NCBI GenBank assembly: GCA_965234335.1
Contig: OZ248425.1
Location: 145,472-209,471, forward strand
DNA length: 64,000 nt
Source of the DNA: Leadbetterella lacustris
GTDB lineage: Bacteria > Bacteroidota > Bacteroidia > Cytophagales > Spirosomataceae
Direction: 5' to 3'
Part shown: positions 17,774 to 26,518 of the stretch, piece after piece
Numbering within the stretch: the first letter of the stretch is position 1
Layout: each line of letters begins with the position of its first letter
Notes under the pieces: model-generated
What the model saw: only the letters and a program-made list of their open reading frames with translations
Databases searched by the model: none
Told to the model about the DNA's origin: nothing
Program-made: the position numbers and the translations under genes

Positions 17774-20323
17774 ATGTCTAAACAAAATCTTGAGACGTTA
17801 TTTACCCAAGAGGTTCATAACAAATATTTGGTATTTAACACCCTCTTTTCGAGGTTGCCCTACGACAAAATGACCAATATTGGCACGCTCATGCCGTTTT
17901 TGTATGATAAAGCCAAACAAGGTTTTGAAGGTGGCCTTACGCCCAAAGAAATAATAAATTCGTTTTTTGAGCGATATACCAACATCAAAACTGAGAAAGA
18001 AAAAATAGATCTTCTGTTCAGATTTATCACTTATATAGAACGCCAAGTGGTACTTTTCGATTCTGTGGAAGATGCAGCTTTTGAGAAGTTAAATGCCACC
18101 AACACCAAAGGAACTTTGGCGGCTATCATTGCATTGGCCTCTCAGCATGGTAAAATAGAGGAAGTAAAAGAAAAACTCAATAACTTTAAGGTAAGAGTGG
18201 TGTTCACGGCTCACCCAACACAGTTTTATCCAAATTCCGTGTTGAGAATCATCCAAGATTTGGAGGCCTGTATAGCCACCAACGACATCAATGCAATAGA
18301 CGCTTTGCTACAACAATTGGGCAAAACGCCGTTTATCAATGACGAACAACCTACGCCAGTTCAGGAGGCTCAAAGTATTATTTTTTACTTGAGACATGTT
18401 TATTATGAGGCCATCGGACAGCTTCACGATACCATTTATAATGATATTTTAGACGAAGAAGAAGCTTTCAGATCTATCATTGACCTAGGTTTTTGGCCGG
18501 GCGGCGACAGAGACGGCAACCCTTTCGTGACAGCTGAAATAACCAAGAAAGTGGCTCAAGAGCTTAGAACCAACATTTTGAAATGCTATTATAATCATTT
18601 TAAAGATATCAGACGTAGGTTTACGTTCAAAGGGGTTATTCCGCTTTTGGACAAAATCAACACCAGAATCTACACCAACATGTTTGGTCTTAACAATGAC
18701 CTTACGGCCGCCGAACTTCTTGCAGCTTTAGCCGACGTAAGAGACAAAATGGTAAGCAGCCATAACTCCATGTTTTTGGGCGAATTGGACAGGTTCATCA
18801 GAAGAGTGAAGCTCTTTGGTATGCACTTTGCCAGCCTGGATATCAGACAAGACAGCAGCATACACGAAGCTGTTTTTCAAGCGGTTATAAGTAAATACAA
18901 GATTTCTGATAAACCTTATGCAGCATGGTCGCATGAGGAAAAAGTCGCCTTCTTGACCAACAATGACATCAAAATAAATGAGGACGAATTTGAGGATACA
19001 TTGGTGAAAGATACCTTTAAAACCATCAAGGCGATTCAAGAAATTCAAACCAAAAATGGCGAAAAGGCGTGTCATAGATACATAATTTCTAACTCTACTT
19101 CTTCATGCTCAGTTTTAGAAGTCTTGGCCATGTTTAAGTTATGTGGCATTGAAGAAATAAATGTGGACATCGTTCCGCTTTTCGAAACCATCGAAGGCTT
19201 GGATACCGCTAGACAGTCGATGAACGAACTTTACAATCTCGAATACTACCAAAAACAACTCAAGTACCGCTCTCATTTTCAGACCATTATGTTGGGCTTT
19301 TCAGACGGCACAAAAGATGGCGGATATATAAAAGCCAACTGGGAGATTTACAAAGCCAAAGAGAATCTTACGGCAGTATCCATGGAAAATGGCATAAATG
19401 TTGTCTTTTTTGACGGTAGAGGTGGGCCTCCTGCTCGTGGTGGTGGCAAAACACACCAATTTTATGCCTCACAAGGTCCGAGTATTGCCAACAACGAAAT
19501 CCAGATAACCATTCAAGGACAGACGATATCGTCTATGTATGGTTCAAAACCGCAAGCTATTTTTAACTTCGAACAGTTGCTTTCGGCAGGTGTAATAAAC
19601 GACATATTTACCGATGACAAGTCGCTAATTAGCAAAAAAGAGCGTGACCTCATAGAAGAATTAGCTGAAGTGGGTGGAAAAAAATATTTAGAACTCAAAA
19701 ATCATCCACTTTTCGTTTCTTATTTGGAACACAAAAGCCCACTCAAATATTACGGAAAAACGAAAATCGGCAGCCGCCCGAGCAAAAGAAGCTCTTCTAG
19801 TCAGCTCAAATTAAGCGACTTACGAGCCATACCGTTTGTGGGCTCATGGAGTCAATTAAAGCAAAACGTTCCAGGATTCTTTGGATTTGGCACTGCTCTT
19901 CAGTCAAAAATTGACCAAGGAAAATTAGAAGAGTTGAAGGATCTTTTCGAGAATTCATTGTACTTCAAAACCTTGATGCAGAACAGTATGATGGCTCTTT
20001 CGAAAACCTATTTCCCGCTGACCTCTTACATGAAAAACGACCCAGTTTATGGCGAGTTTTGGAATATTTTGTACGAAGAACAACAGAGAAGTATAAACAA
20101 CATGCTTTTGGTTTCAGGCCAAAAACTACTGATGGAAACAGACCCAATCAGCATGATGTCAGTAGAATACCGCGAAAATATTGTATTGCCACTTTTGGCC
20201 ATTCAGCAGTATGCCTTGCAGGAAGTAGAAGAAAACAGTGACGAAAATACCAAAATGATTTTTGAAAAAATGGTAACAAGGTCGCTTTTCGGAAATATTA
20301 ATGCAAGTAGAAATTCTGCTTGA
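17774..20323 (+). CDS. ppc: Phosphoenolpyruvate carboxylase
   Basis: 849 residues, near the usual bacterial length (about 880). It carboxylates PEP to oxaloacetate to refill the TCA cycle. Motifs: VVFTAHPTQFYPNSVL with the first catalytic His, GFWPGGDRDGNPFVT, MLGFSDGTKDGG, and the glycine loop FFDGRGGPPARGGGKTHQF with the catalytic Arg residues. TAHPTQ, FSDG and GPPARGG differ from the enterobacterial TAHPTE, YSDS and GTVGRGG. I take this as the Bacteroidota subtype, since the catalytic Arg, Lys and His positions are kept. It is a single-gene unit ended by the hairpin at 20341. Confidence 0.93.
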   Translation: MSKQNLETLFTQEVHNKYLVFNTLFSRLPYDKMTNIGTLMPFLYDKAKQGFEGGLTPKEIINSFFERYTNIKTEKEKIDLLFRFITYIERQVVLFDSVEDAAFEKLNATNTKGTLAAIIALASQHGKIEEVKEKLNNFKVRVVFTAHPTQFYPNSVLRIIQDLEACIATNDINAIDALLQQLGKTPFINDEQPTPVQEAQSIIFYLRHVYYEAIGQLHDTIYNDILDEEEAFRSIIDLGFWPGGDRDGNPFVTAEITKKVAQELRTNILKCYYNHFKDIRRRFTFKGVIPLLDKINTRIYTNMFGLNNDLTAAELLAALADVRDKMVSSHNSMFLGELDRFIRRVKLFGMHFASLDIRQDSSIHEAVFQAVISKYKISDKPYAAWSHEEKVAFLTNNDIKINEDEFEDTLVKDTFKTIKAIQEIQTKNGEKACHRYIISNSTSSCSVLEVLAMFKLCGIEEINVDIVPLFETIEGLDTARQSMNELYNLEYYQKQLKYRSHFQTIMLGFSDGTKDGGYIKANWEIYKAKENLTAVSMENGINVVFFDGRGGPPARGGGKTHQFYASQGPSIANNEIQITIQGQTISSMYGSKPQAIFNFEQLLSAGVINDIFTDDKSLISKKERDLIEELAEVGGKKYLELKNHPLFVSYLEHKSPLKYYGKTKIGSRPSKRSSSSQLKLSDLRAIPFVGSWSQLKQNVPGFFGFGTALQSKIDQGKLEELKDLFENSLYFKTLMQNSMMALSKTYFPLTSYMKNDPVYGEFWNILYEEQQRSINNMLLVSGQKLLMETDPISMMSVEYRENIVLPLLAIQQYALQEVEENSDENTKMIFEKMVTRSLFGNINASRNSA

Positions 20324-20340
20324 CAGATATTACAAATATT

Positions 20341-20383
20341 AAAAAAAGGATTAAGAGAACACGACTTTCTTAATCCTTTTTTT
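20341..20383 (+). terminator. Rho-independent terminator of ppc
   Basis: AAAAAAAGGATTAAGA pairs with TCTTAATCCTTTTTTT around a 9- to 11-nt loop. The A-tract and T-tract on either side would allow it to work in both directions. The tandem array starts immediately after it. Confidence 0.85.
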
Positions 20384-21310
20384 GTTAAAAGTCTAGGGTA
20401 TGTTTTTTTTAACATAAAGAAAATCAAGAAATTAAGCACATTAAGACGAGAAGAAAACTTCATATCCTTCATCCCTTAATCACTTCATGTTAAAAATCAA
20501 GGGTATGTTTTTTTAACATGAAGAAAATTAAGAAATTAAGCACATTAAGACGAGAAGAAAACTTCATATCCTTCATCCCTTAATCACTTCATGTTAAAAA
20601 TCAAGGGTATGTTTTTTTAACATGAAGAAAATCAAGAAATTGAGCACATTAAGACGAGAAGAAAACTTCATATCCTTAATCACTTCATGTTAAAAATCAA
20701 GGGTATGTTTTTTTAACATGAAGAAAATTAAGAAATTAAGCACATTAAGACGAGAAGAAAACTTCATATCCTTAATCCCTTAATCACTTCATGTTAAAAG
20801 TCGAGGGTATGTATTTTTAACATGAAGAAAATTAAGAAATTAAGTACATTAAGACAAGAAGAAAACTTCATATCCTTCATCCCTTAATCACTTCATGTTA
20901 AAAATCAAGGGTATGTTTTTTTAACATGAAGAAAATTAAGAAATTAAGCACATTAAGACGAGAAGAAAACTTCATATCCTTCATCCCTTAATCACTTCAT
21001 GTTAAAAATCAAGGGTATGTTTTTTTAACATGAAGAAAATTAAGAAATTAAGTACATTAAGACGAGAAGAAAACTTCATATCCTTAATCACTTCATGTTA
21101 AAAATCAAGGGTATGTTTTTTTAACATGAAGAAAATCAAGAAATTGAGCACATTAAGACGAGAAGAAAACTTCATATCCTTAATCACTTCATGTTAAAAA
21201 TCAAGGGTATGTTTTTTTAACATGAAGAAAATTAAGAAATTAAGCACATTAAGACGAGAAGAAAACTTCATAACCTTCATCCCTTAATCACTTCATGTTA
21301 AAAATCAAGG
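20384..21310. repeat. Nine-copy ~104/96-bp tandem array with a hairpin in every unit
   Basis: The landmark 'TTAAGACGAG' (with variants) begins at 20441, 20545, 20649, 20745, 20849, 20953, 21057, 21153 and 21249, giving periods of 104, 104, 96, 104, 104, 104, 96 and 96 bp. The short form lacks 8 bp in the segment reading CTTCATCCCTTAAT. Every junction carries a 14-bp inverted repeat, CTTCATGTTAAAAA / TTTTTAACATGAAG, with a loop reading near TCAAGGGTATGTT. Copies are almost identical. No ORF is kept across them and no cas genes are nearby. The last unit reaches into the stop codon of folA at 21305-21307. On the folA strand the array forms the whole 3' region. Confidence 0.95.
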
Positions 21311-21799
21311 CTTTATAATCTCTAATACCTCAAAATCATATTCATTTCTCTCATCTTTCTTATAATGTTCCGATGAAACCGTCTTCCAGTTTTCGTAGGG
21401 TTTAAGATTAAAAAATGCATCCCCTTCGAGATTAGCTTGTACTTTGGTGAGATAGAGTTTGGTGGCAAGATCCTCAGCCAAAGTGTATATATTTTCACCA
21501 CCAATTATAAAAATCTCTTCTTTATCAGAATCATTTTGAGCTAACTCAATAGCCTTTTCTAGCGAATCCGCCACAAGACAGCCCTCGATTTCTAAATCTT
21601 TGCTTCGTGAAATGACAATATTCAGTCTATTGGGCAATGGTTTCCCGATAGAATCATAGGTTTTGCGGCCCATAATGATGGCGTGGTTGGTGGTGCGTTT
21701 TTTGAAAAGTTTCAAATCTTCTGAAAGCCTCCACAATAATTGATTGTCTTTGCCAATTACACCGTTTTCGGCCACCGCCACAATAATAGAAATATCCAT
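21305..21799 (-). CDS. folA: Dihydrofolate reductase
   Basis: 164 residues, the usual length. It reduces dihydrofolate to tetrahydrofolate with NADPH. Motifs: ISIIVAVAENGVIGKDNQLLW at the start, the acidic active-site position in LSEDLKLFKK, then HAIIMGRKTYDSIGKPLPNR and EIFIIGGENIYTLA for NADPH. The last codons and the TGA come from the repeat array (the complement of TCAAGG), so the C-terminus ...EIIKP is set by the repeat boundary. thyA is not beside it in this window. Confidence 0.95.
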   Translation of the reverse strand: MDISIIVAVAENGVIGKDNQLLWRLSEDLKLFKKRTTNHAIIMGRKTYDSIGKPLPNRLNIVISRSKDLEIEGCLVADSLEKAIELAQNDSDKEEIFIIGGENIYTLAEDLATKLYLTKVQANLEGDAFFNLKPYENWKTVSSEHYKKDERNEYDFEVLEIIKP

Positions 21800-21903
21800 G
21801 AAATATTGAAATAATAGGCAAATATCCGACTAAATTTGTAAATAATTCCCAAAAGAAGAAAACATAAATTTCAAAAGAATTGCATGGCAAAAAAGAGGAA
21901 ATT

Positions 21904-21944
21904 CTGTGCGTCATAGCTTCTTAGGGTTAAAAACAAATATAATG
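21904..21944 (+). repeat. Dispersed leader element, copy a (relic)
   Basis: A degenerate copy of a short element with consensus near CTTTGCGTCATAGC then GTCTTAGCGGTAAAA. It reads TGTGCGTCATAGCTTCTTAG, then GGTTAAAAACAAATATAATG, and ends at an ATG that opens only a four-codon frame (MKRS). It looks like a duplicate of the leader directly before the SDR gene. Confidence 0.6.
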
Positions 21945-21990
21945 AAACGTTCATGACTAAGATTTTAGAAACATTGAGAAATGATTATTT

Positions 21991-22026
21991 CTTTGCCTCA
22001 AAGCGTCTTAGCGGTAAAAAACAAAT
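21991..22026 (+). repeat. Dispersed leader element, copy b, before the SDR gene
   Basis: CTTTGCCTCAAAGCGTCTTA followed by GCGGTAAAAAACAAAT. GCGGT ends 14 nt before the ATG of the SDR gene at 22030. It shares the tail AAAACAAATA..AATGAAA with copy a, about 88 bp upstream. Confidence 0.7.
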
Positions 22027-22029
22027 AAA

Positions 22030-22734
22030 ATGAAAAACAAAGTAGGTTTTATAACAGGTGGTTCGAAAGGTATTGGTTTAGGAATAGCCGAAGCTATGGT
22101 AAAAGAAAACATAAAAGTGGCCATAACAGGCAGAAATGCTGAGGCAGTGCATTCAGCGGTGGAGCTTTTGAACAATATAAGCCCTGATTCAGCCATCGGA
22201 TTTGTGTCTGATGTTAGAAAACCCGCTGATTTGGAGCAAAATGTGCAAGAAATCATGGCCAAATGGGGAAGTTTAGACTATGTTTTGGCCAATGCCGGAG
22301 TTGGTCATTTCGGAAATATCGAATCCCTGACTGCCGAACAATGGAACGAAACCATAGACATTAACCTGACAGGAGTTTTTAACACGGTAAAGGCTTGTCT
22401 CAACCAAGTAATTGAAAGCAAGGGTTATATCATCACTATTGCGAGCTTGGCCGGAACAAATTTCTTTGTAAACGGCTCAGCCTACAACGCAAGCAAGTTT
22501 GGGTTAGTAGGTTTCACGCAAGCACTTATGCTTGATGTACGTAGCAAAGGCGTGAAAGTGACCACCATCATGCCTGGCTCGGTGACTTCTTATTTCAACG
22601 GACATATTCCATCAGATGCAGACGCTTGGAAAATCCAACCCGAAGATATTGGTCAAATGGTTATTGACCTCATAAAAATGCCAGCTCGTACACTTCCGAG
22701 TAAAATTGAGGTTAGACCTACTATGCCAGGGTGA
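22030..22734 (+). CDS. Short-chain dehydrogenase/reductase (classical SDR)
   Basis: 234 residues. NAD(P)-binding GFITGGSKGIGLGIAEAM, the NAG motif in VLANAGVGHFG and the catalytic Tyr/Lys in SAYNASKFGLVGF with the preceding Ser in IASLAG. The basic residue after the Gly-rich loop (ITGRN) points to NADPH. Members similar to this act as 3-oxoacyl-ACP reductase-like or sepiapterin-type enzymes; the substrate is not evident. It stands alone between the folA strand and a convergent gene. Confidence 0.88.
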   Translation: MKNKVGFITGGSKGIGLGIAEAMVKENIKVAITGRNAEAVHSAVELLNNISPDSAIGFVSDVRKPADLEQNVQEIMAKWGSLDYVLANAGVGHFGNIESLTAEQWNETIDINLTGVFNTVKACLNQVIESKGYIITIASLAGTNFFVNGSAYNASKFGLVGFTQALMLDVRSKGVKVTTIMPGSVTSYFNGHIPSDADAWKIQPEDIGQMVIDLIKMPARTLPSKIEVRPTMPG

Positions 22735-22754
22735 TTGGTTAATTGGTTAATGAA

Positions 22755-22860
22755 AACTCACATCAAGTATTAGAAATTCCATGATTAACACACTCATAAT
22801 TAACACATTAAATCTCACATCAAGCATTAGAAGTTCGATTATTAACACATTAATAATTAA
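22755..22860. repeat. Imperfect ~56-bp direct duplication
   Basis: ACTCACATCAAGTATTAGAA (from 22756) recurs as TCTCACATCAAGCATTAGAA (from about 22812). Each is followed by a run rich in ATTAACACA. It fills the gap between two convergent genes and has no coding capacity. Confidence 0.65.
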
Positions 22861-22879
22861 CTAATTAACACACTAAAAC

Positions 22880-23878
22880 TCACTTACAATACTTATCCTG
22901 TAAGACTTTTGCTTTTTTCTGTTCCAAAAAAACCAATTGTTGGTAGTCTTTGCAGGCATCATCTTTGCGACGTAGCAGTATTAAACAAGCTGCATGTTGG
23001 TAATATGAGTTGATATTTAAAGGATTAAAGTTGATTGATTTTTGATAGTACGCTTCTGCTTGTTTATAGGCGGCACGTTCAAAAAAATCATTTCCGTAAT
23101 TATAGTACATTTTAGAGTATTCCAAAGAATCCACTACTGAGCTTGAGGTTCCCTCTGAGTAACTCAGATTATAATCATATTCAACCTCTACATTCACTTT
23201 CTCGCCCATGTATTCGGCAGGCTGCCATTTACCTCTAGTTTTATTTACCGCTGCAATGAGTTTGCCATTGTATTTATCGTTGGTAGAAGCCACTACGGCG
23301 ACACCTTTTACAGCTCCAGTTTTAGTAACTACAAACCGAACCACAAATCCGCCTTTTCTGTATTCTGGAAACCCAAATTTCTCGAAGACAAAATCCATAA
23401 CGGCCATGTTTTTATCCACAAAATAAGGCTCAAGCTTTCCATTGACTTGCTGATAAACTCGTTCGCCACTTTTTGAAACATACGATATAGGAGTGTAAGT
23501 AAGGTCAAACAGTTTTTTGGGCATCAATTTTAGACTAATTGCTTGTGTTTCGTCAGCAAAGTCAGCCTGGTCAAGTATCAATTCTGTTTCTGTAAGTGAC
23601 TTTATCTTAAACACTATCTTATTAAAAACCAACATACTGTCTTTCAAAGTATAACTGTGATTGTACCTTCGCCCATTCGTAAATAAACTTAAGGAATCTT
23701 TAGAAAACACTTTTATATCGAAAGTAGAATTTACATACGTTTGGTCATAAAGTCTACTTCCATCTTTAGATCGAATATCTGTTTTTTTCCAATCTTTGAT
23801 TAACTCTTTTGAGAAGTCTCTCTGCCCGAAAGACTGCAAAACGCTCATAAAAAATAGGAATACAATGTATGGCCTCAT
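22880..23878 (-). CDS. Exported protein with TonB-C-like domain and TPR repeats
   Basis: 332 residues. Signal peptide about 1-18 (ending QSFGQ). A lipocalin-like or unassigned N-terminal part runs to about 150. A TonB C-terminal-like segment follows (about 157-225: FPEYRKGGFVVRFVVTKTG, AVNKTRGKWQPAEYMGEKV), then two TPR-like helices pairs (KMYYNYGNDFFERAAYKQAE, INSYYQHAACLILLRRKDDA). Unlike a true TonB it lacks an N-terminal membrane anchor and a Pro-rich spacer. It is therefore more likely a periplasmic binding or scaffold protein than an energy transducer. Confidence 0.7.
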   Translation of the reverse strand: MRPYIVFLFFMSVLQSFGQRDFSKELIKDWKKTDIRSKDGSRLYDQTYVNSTFDIKVFSKDSLSLFTNGRRYNHSYTLKDSMLVFNKIVFKIKSLTETELILDQADFADETQAISLKLMPKKLFDLTYTPISYVSKSGERVYQQVNGKLEPYFVDKNMAVMDFVFEKFGFPEYRKGGFVVRFVVTKTGAVKGVAVVASTNDKYNGKLIAAVNKTRGKWQPAEYMGEKVNVEVEYDYNLSYSEGTSSSVVDSLEYSKMYYNYGNDFFERAAYKQAEAYYQKSINFNPLNINSYYQHAACLILLRRKDDACKDYQQLVFLEQKKAKVLQDKYCK

Positions 23879-23989
23879 GTTGAAAGGTTAAATTTTATGC
23901 TAATTAAATACGTTTTTGGGCAAAAAATAAAATCAAACGTAAAAAATATTAAAAAACCACCAAAATTGGCGGCTTATATTAACATTTCA

Positions 23990-24290
23990 TTATTTAACAG
24001 TCTTGAGATATTTAACCGCAAAACCAATTGCGTGAGTTATGGTATCTGTTATTTCATGTTGGTATTTAAGCCCCAGTATTTCCATAAAACTTAGTGGTTG
24101 TGTATTGCCAAAGGCGAGCGACAAAGTCCATCTCTAAGCATAGCATAGCAATCCAAAGTCAGGCACTTCGGCATCATCAAAAGCCCCTTTGGTGTGGGTT
24201 CCCTTTACAATCGTTTTGATACTTTGTTTAACTCCAAACCCAGAATAACGGCTGTTCCTAAGGTATATTTATCAACTAAAATCATCACTA
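23990..24290 (-). other. Gene-like but broken region, possible element remnant
   Basis: The stretch 23879-24318 has no intact gene. Within it the minus strand shows two protein-like runs in different frames: one ending at a TAG at 24134-24136 (containing GFGVKQSIKTIVKGTHTKGA and EVPDFGLL) and one ending at a TAA at 23990-23992 (containing FGNTQPLSFMEILGLKYQHE and THAIGFAVKYLKTVK). The base composition is richer in GC than the flanks. It may be a decayed gene or part of a repeated element found elsewhere in the genome. I do not recognise a family. Confidence 0.35.
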
Positions 24291-24318
24291 TTGTGGGTTA
24301 AAAGAGATTTCAGGAAAG

Positions 24319-24627
24319 TTAAAGGTGTAATCTGCCGCAGTAATTGTAGGTTGGTGTTATTAATAAACAAATGTCCGACTTTAAAAAACTCCGTCCATTC
24401 TTTTCAGAATAAAATATCAAGTCCCTTGCATCCCTCACTCCTGCCGACTTCTCCTTTCCTTTTTCCGAAAAAGCATCAAAGGCCTGTTTTCTAGCGACAT
24501 TAACTTCCATGCTGTTAGCACCGTAGTTTTCACACACTATTTGGAAGAATTCAACAAGTTTTTCCAGGCATTTATATTCACTACAGGCGTTTACTTTGGC
24601 AGCACAAGCAATAAAAATACAATTCAT
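24319..24627 (-). CDS. Hypothetical protein, possibly a gene fragment
   Basis: 102 residues beginning MNCIFIACAAKVNACSEYKC, with a helical middle (LEKLVEFFQIVCENYGANSM). There are seven Cys residues, no signal peptide and no recognised family. It lies beside the broken region 23990-24290 and may be part of the same decayed locus. The plus strand also has a 67-codon frame here, so coding is uncertain. Confidence 0.35.
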   Translation of the reverse strand: MNCIFIACAAKVNACSEYKCLEKLVEFFQIVCENYGANSMEVNVARKQAFDAFSEKGKEKSAGVRDARDLIFYSEKNGRSFLKSDICLLITPTYNYCGRLHL

Positions 24628-24754
24628 GTCATATTAGAAAAATGACAATTTCACTAGAAAGCATTAAATGAAAATTTGTGCCGTAATTGTTAAAAACGAG
24701 AAAAATCACAAAAACGTAATATTAAAAGGCTAATTTTCAAGGAATAACGCCATT

Positions 24755-25972
24755 TTAATCGACTTCAAGGTCGTCGCCACCGCCTAGCTCGAGGTATTGA
24801 ATGGGAGCTATGGCGTTGCCAGCAATACCCTTTATGCTGCCATACATGTCTATGGTGTTTCCGATAACTTTTTCTATTTGCATTTCACGCTCTTTCCAGA
24901 TTCTTTGCATTGCCCGCTTTTCTTTGTCAAGCTCACTTTTGAGGTTAGTAAAGCCATCCACAATAGCCTCCATCTGTTGCTTAAACTGGCTGCTGGTCAA
25001 GAAACTATACAACATTCCCATCTTGTCGGCTTTGTTGTCATTTACTGATTTGGCCATTTGGGTACGTATCAAAATCTCTCTCAAAACAAACACTAGACTC
25101 TTCACCTCATGAAAACCACAGACCCAAACGCCATCCTTTTCACCAAATCTTTCGAATTCTTTCGGCATAGTTTGGGTAACCAACACCGCTATTTCAGCTC
25201 CCGTTTCACGTTGGTCAGTCTTCAGTTTTTCTATCCAATCGCCTCCGAAATTCTGTGTGCGTTTGCTTTCAAAAATAATCTTGCCACACACCTGCCCAAA
25301 CTCATTGATAACCGTCTGAATGGCATCCGCACCTCGCTGCCCTTTCTTTATTTCGTCTATTTGGTCATACGGGAAAGCCTGGGTTAGCATCGATTCTATG
25401 GCCAGTTCTTGCACTTCGCCTTGTAGCTGCATAGAGCCTTGGTCGGCTTTGCGTTTCATTTCGTTTACAAGATCTACTTGAGCTTTCAGTTTTTGTTCAA
25501 AGTCCTTTTTGACCAATTCAAACTCGTCGTCTTTCCGTTTTTTAGCGGCTTCTTCTATCTCTTTTGTTTTTTCGAGCATCGTTTTTTCTAGCTGGATTTT
25601 CATCAATTCCTGCTCATTTTTCAGGTTTTGCTCTTTTTTCAAAAGCTCTATCTCCTTTTCTCTACTCAGAATTATCTGTTTTTGCTTCTGCTCATTGTCT
25701 TCTTTGAGAGCGGCCAGCATGGCTGCATTTTTTTCATCCGAACGTTTTTGGGCCTCGGTTTGGGCTATAGCCCACATTTTTTTCTTTTCTTCTTGTTCAA
25801 AAACCCGCTTCTCTTCGGCCATTTTGGTTTTCAACTCCTCTATTTTCAAGGCATTTATTTTTTCTTGGGCTTCGATACCTTTCTTGAGTTCTATCTCCAA
25901 ATGTTTTTGCAAAGCTTCGCCAGCATCAAACTGATGGCCGCAGTTAGGACAAGTAGTAAGGTTTTGTTTCAT
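24755..25972 (-). CDS. DUF2130 family protein (coiled coil plus nuclease-like C-terminal domain)
   Basis: 405 residues. An N-terminal zinc-knuckle-like segment (TTCPNCGHQFD) is followed by a long Lys/Glu-rich coiled coil (about 20-180). The conserved DUF2130 core comes next (QGEVQELAIESMLTQAFPYD, IKKGQRGADAIQTV, KIIFESKRTQNFGGDWIEKL), with an acidic-Glu-x-Lys arrangement like PD-(D/E)XK nucleases and RmuC. The function of DUF2130 is not established; a role in DNA handling is inferred from the core. A leader element lies 13 nt before the ATG. Confidence 0.85.
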   Translation of the reverse strand: MKQNLTTCPNCGHQFDAGEALQKHLEIELKKGIEAQEKINALKIEELKTKMAEEKRVFEQEEKKKMWAIAQTEAQKRSDEKNAAMLAALKEDNEQKQKQIILSREKEIELLKKEQNLKNEQELMKIQLEKTMLEKTKEIEEAAKKRKDDEFELVKKDFEQKLKAQVDLVNEMKRKADQGSMQLQGEVQELAIESMLTQAFPYDQIDEIKKGQRGADAIQTVINEFGQVCGKIIFESKRTQNFGGDWIEKLKTDQRETGAEIAVLVTQTMPKEFERFGEKDGVWVCGFHEVKSLVFVLREILIRTQMAKSVNDNKADKMGMLYSFLTSSQFKQQMEAIVDGFTNLKSELDKEKRAMQRIWKEREMQIEKVIGNTIDMYGSIKGIAGNAIAPIQYLELGGGDDLEVD

Positions 25973-25981
25973 TGGTTATAA

Positions 25982-26013
25982 TTTTACCGCTAGGTGGCTA
26001 TGACGCAAAGGAA
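25982..26013 (-). repeat. Dispersed leader element, copy c, before the DUF2130 gene
   Basis: On the minus strand it reads CTTTGCGTCATAGCCACCTA, then GCGGTAAAATTATAACCA, and then the ATG of the DUF2130 gene. GCGGT ends 13 nt before the start. Confidence 0.7.
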
Positions 26014-26223
26014 GATATCTCCTAATGAGCCTTTAGACATTTCATTTATGATTCCGATGAGTTCTTGAAAAAACCCATTTTACAAAAGTAATGAAAATAA
26101 AAAACGTCTGGGAAAATGATAAGGAATTTAGCAGATGGATGATAAAATATTCCCTTGATTTGAATAACCAATAAAATTTGAGTATTTGTAAATAACAAAA
26201 CAATTCTCAGTATAATTTTACGA

Positions 26224-26518
26224 ATGGACATCTTAAAAAATAATAAGAAAGCCCTTTCAGCATTGTGTGAAACTCATAATGTGAATGAATTATATTTTTT
26301 TGGATCTGTCCTTGCTGATTCAATTTGCAGATATCGATTTAAAAAACTATTTCGAAAACTACATGGACCTGAAAGAAAAACTAGAGTGCCTTTTTAATAG
26401 AAAAGTAGATTTAGTTGAGAATCAAGCTGTAAAAAACCCCATTTTTAGAAAAGTGCTGTATCGTGAAAAAATACTGGTTTATGAACGAAAAAGTGCTTTA
26501 ATATCTCTTCGACATTAA
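26224..26518 (+). pseudogene. Broken MntA-like nucleotidyltransferase antitoxin
   Basis: From the ATG at 26224 the frame reads LCETHNVNELYFFGSVLADS, the start of a minimal nucleotidyltransferase. It then loses register near 26319-26325. The other frame continues FADIDLKNYFENYMDLKEKL and RKVDLVENQAVKNPIFRKV, the family's C-terminal half, to the TAA at 26516-26518. About ten residues are missing at the junction, including the D-x-D-containing SDIDFLV-type motif expected after GSV. The gene thus lacks both frame continuity and the catalytic Asp pair. The HEPN gene overlaps its end, the usual MNT/HEPN arrangement. Confidence 0.85.

Noticed and set aside
17774..20323. PEP carboxylase as inactive because of altered motifs
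   Set aside because: TAHPTQ, FSDG and GPPARGG differ from the enterobacterial forms, but the catalytic His, Arg and Lys remain, consistent with a Bacteroidota subtype.
20384..21310. Possible CRISPR array
   Set aside because: The units repeat as a whole with no unique spacers, the period is 96/104 bp and no cas genes are present.
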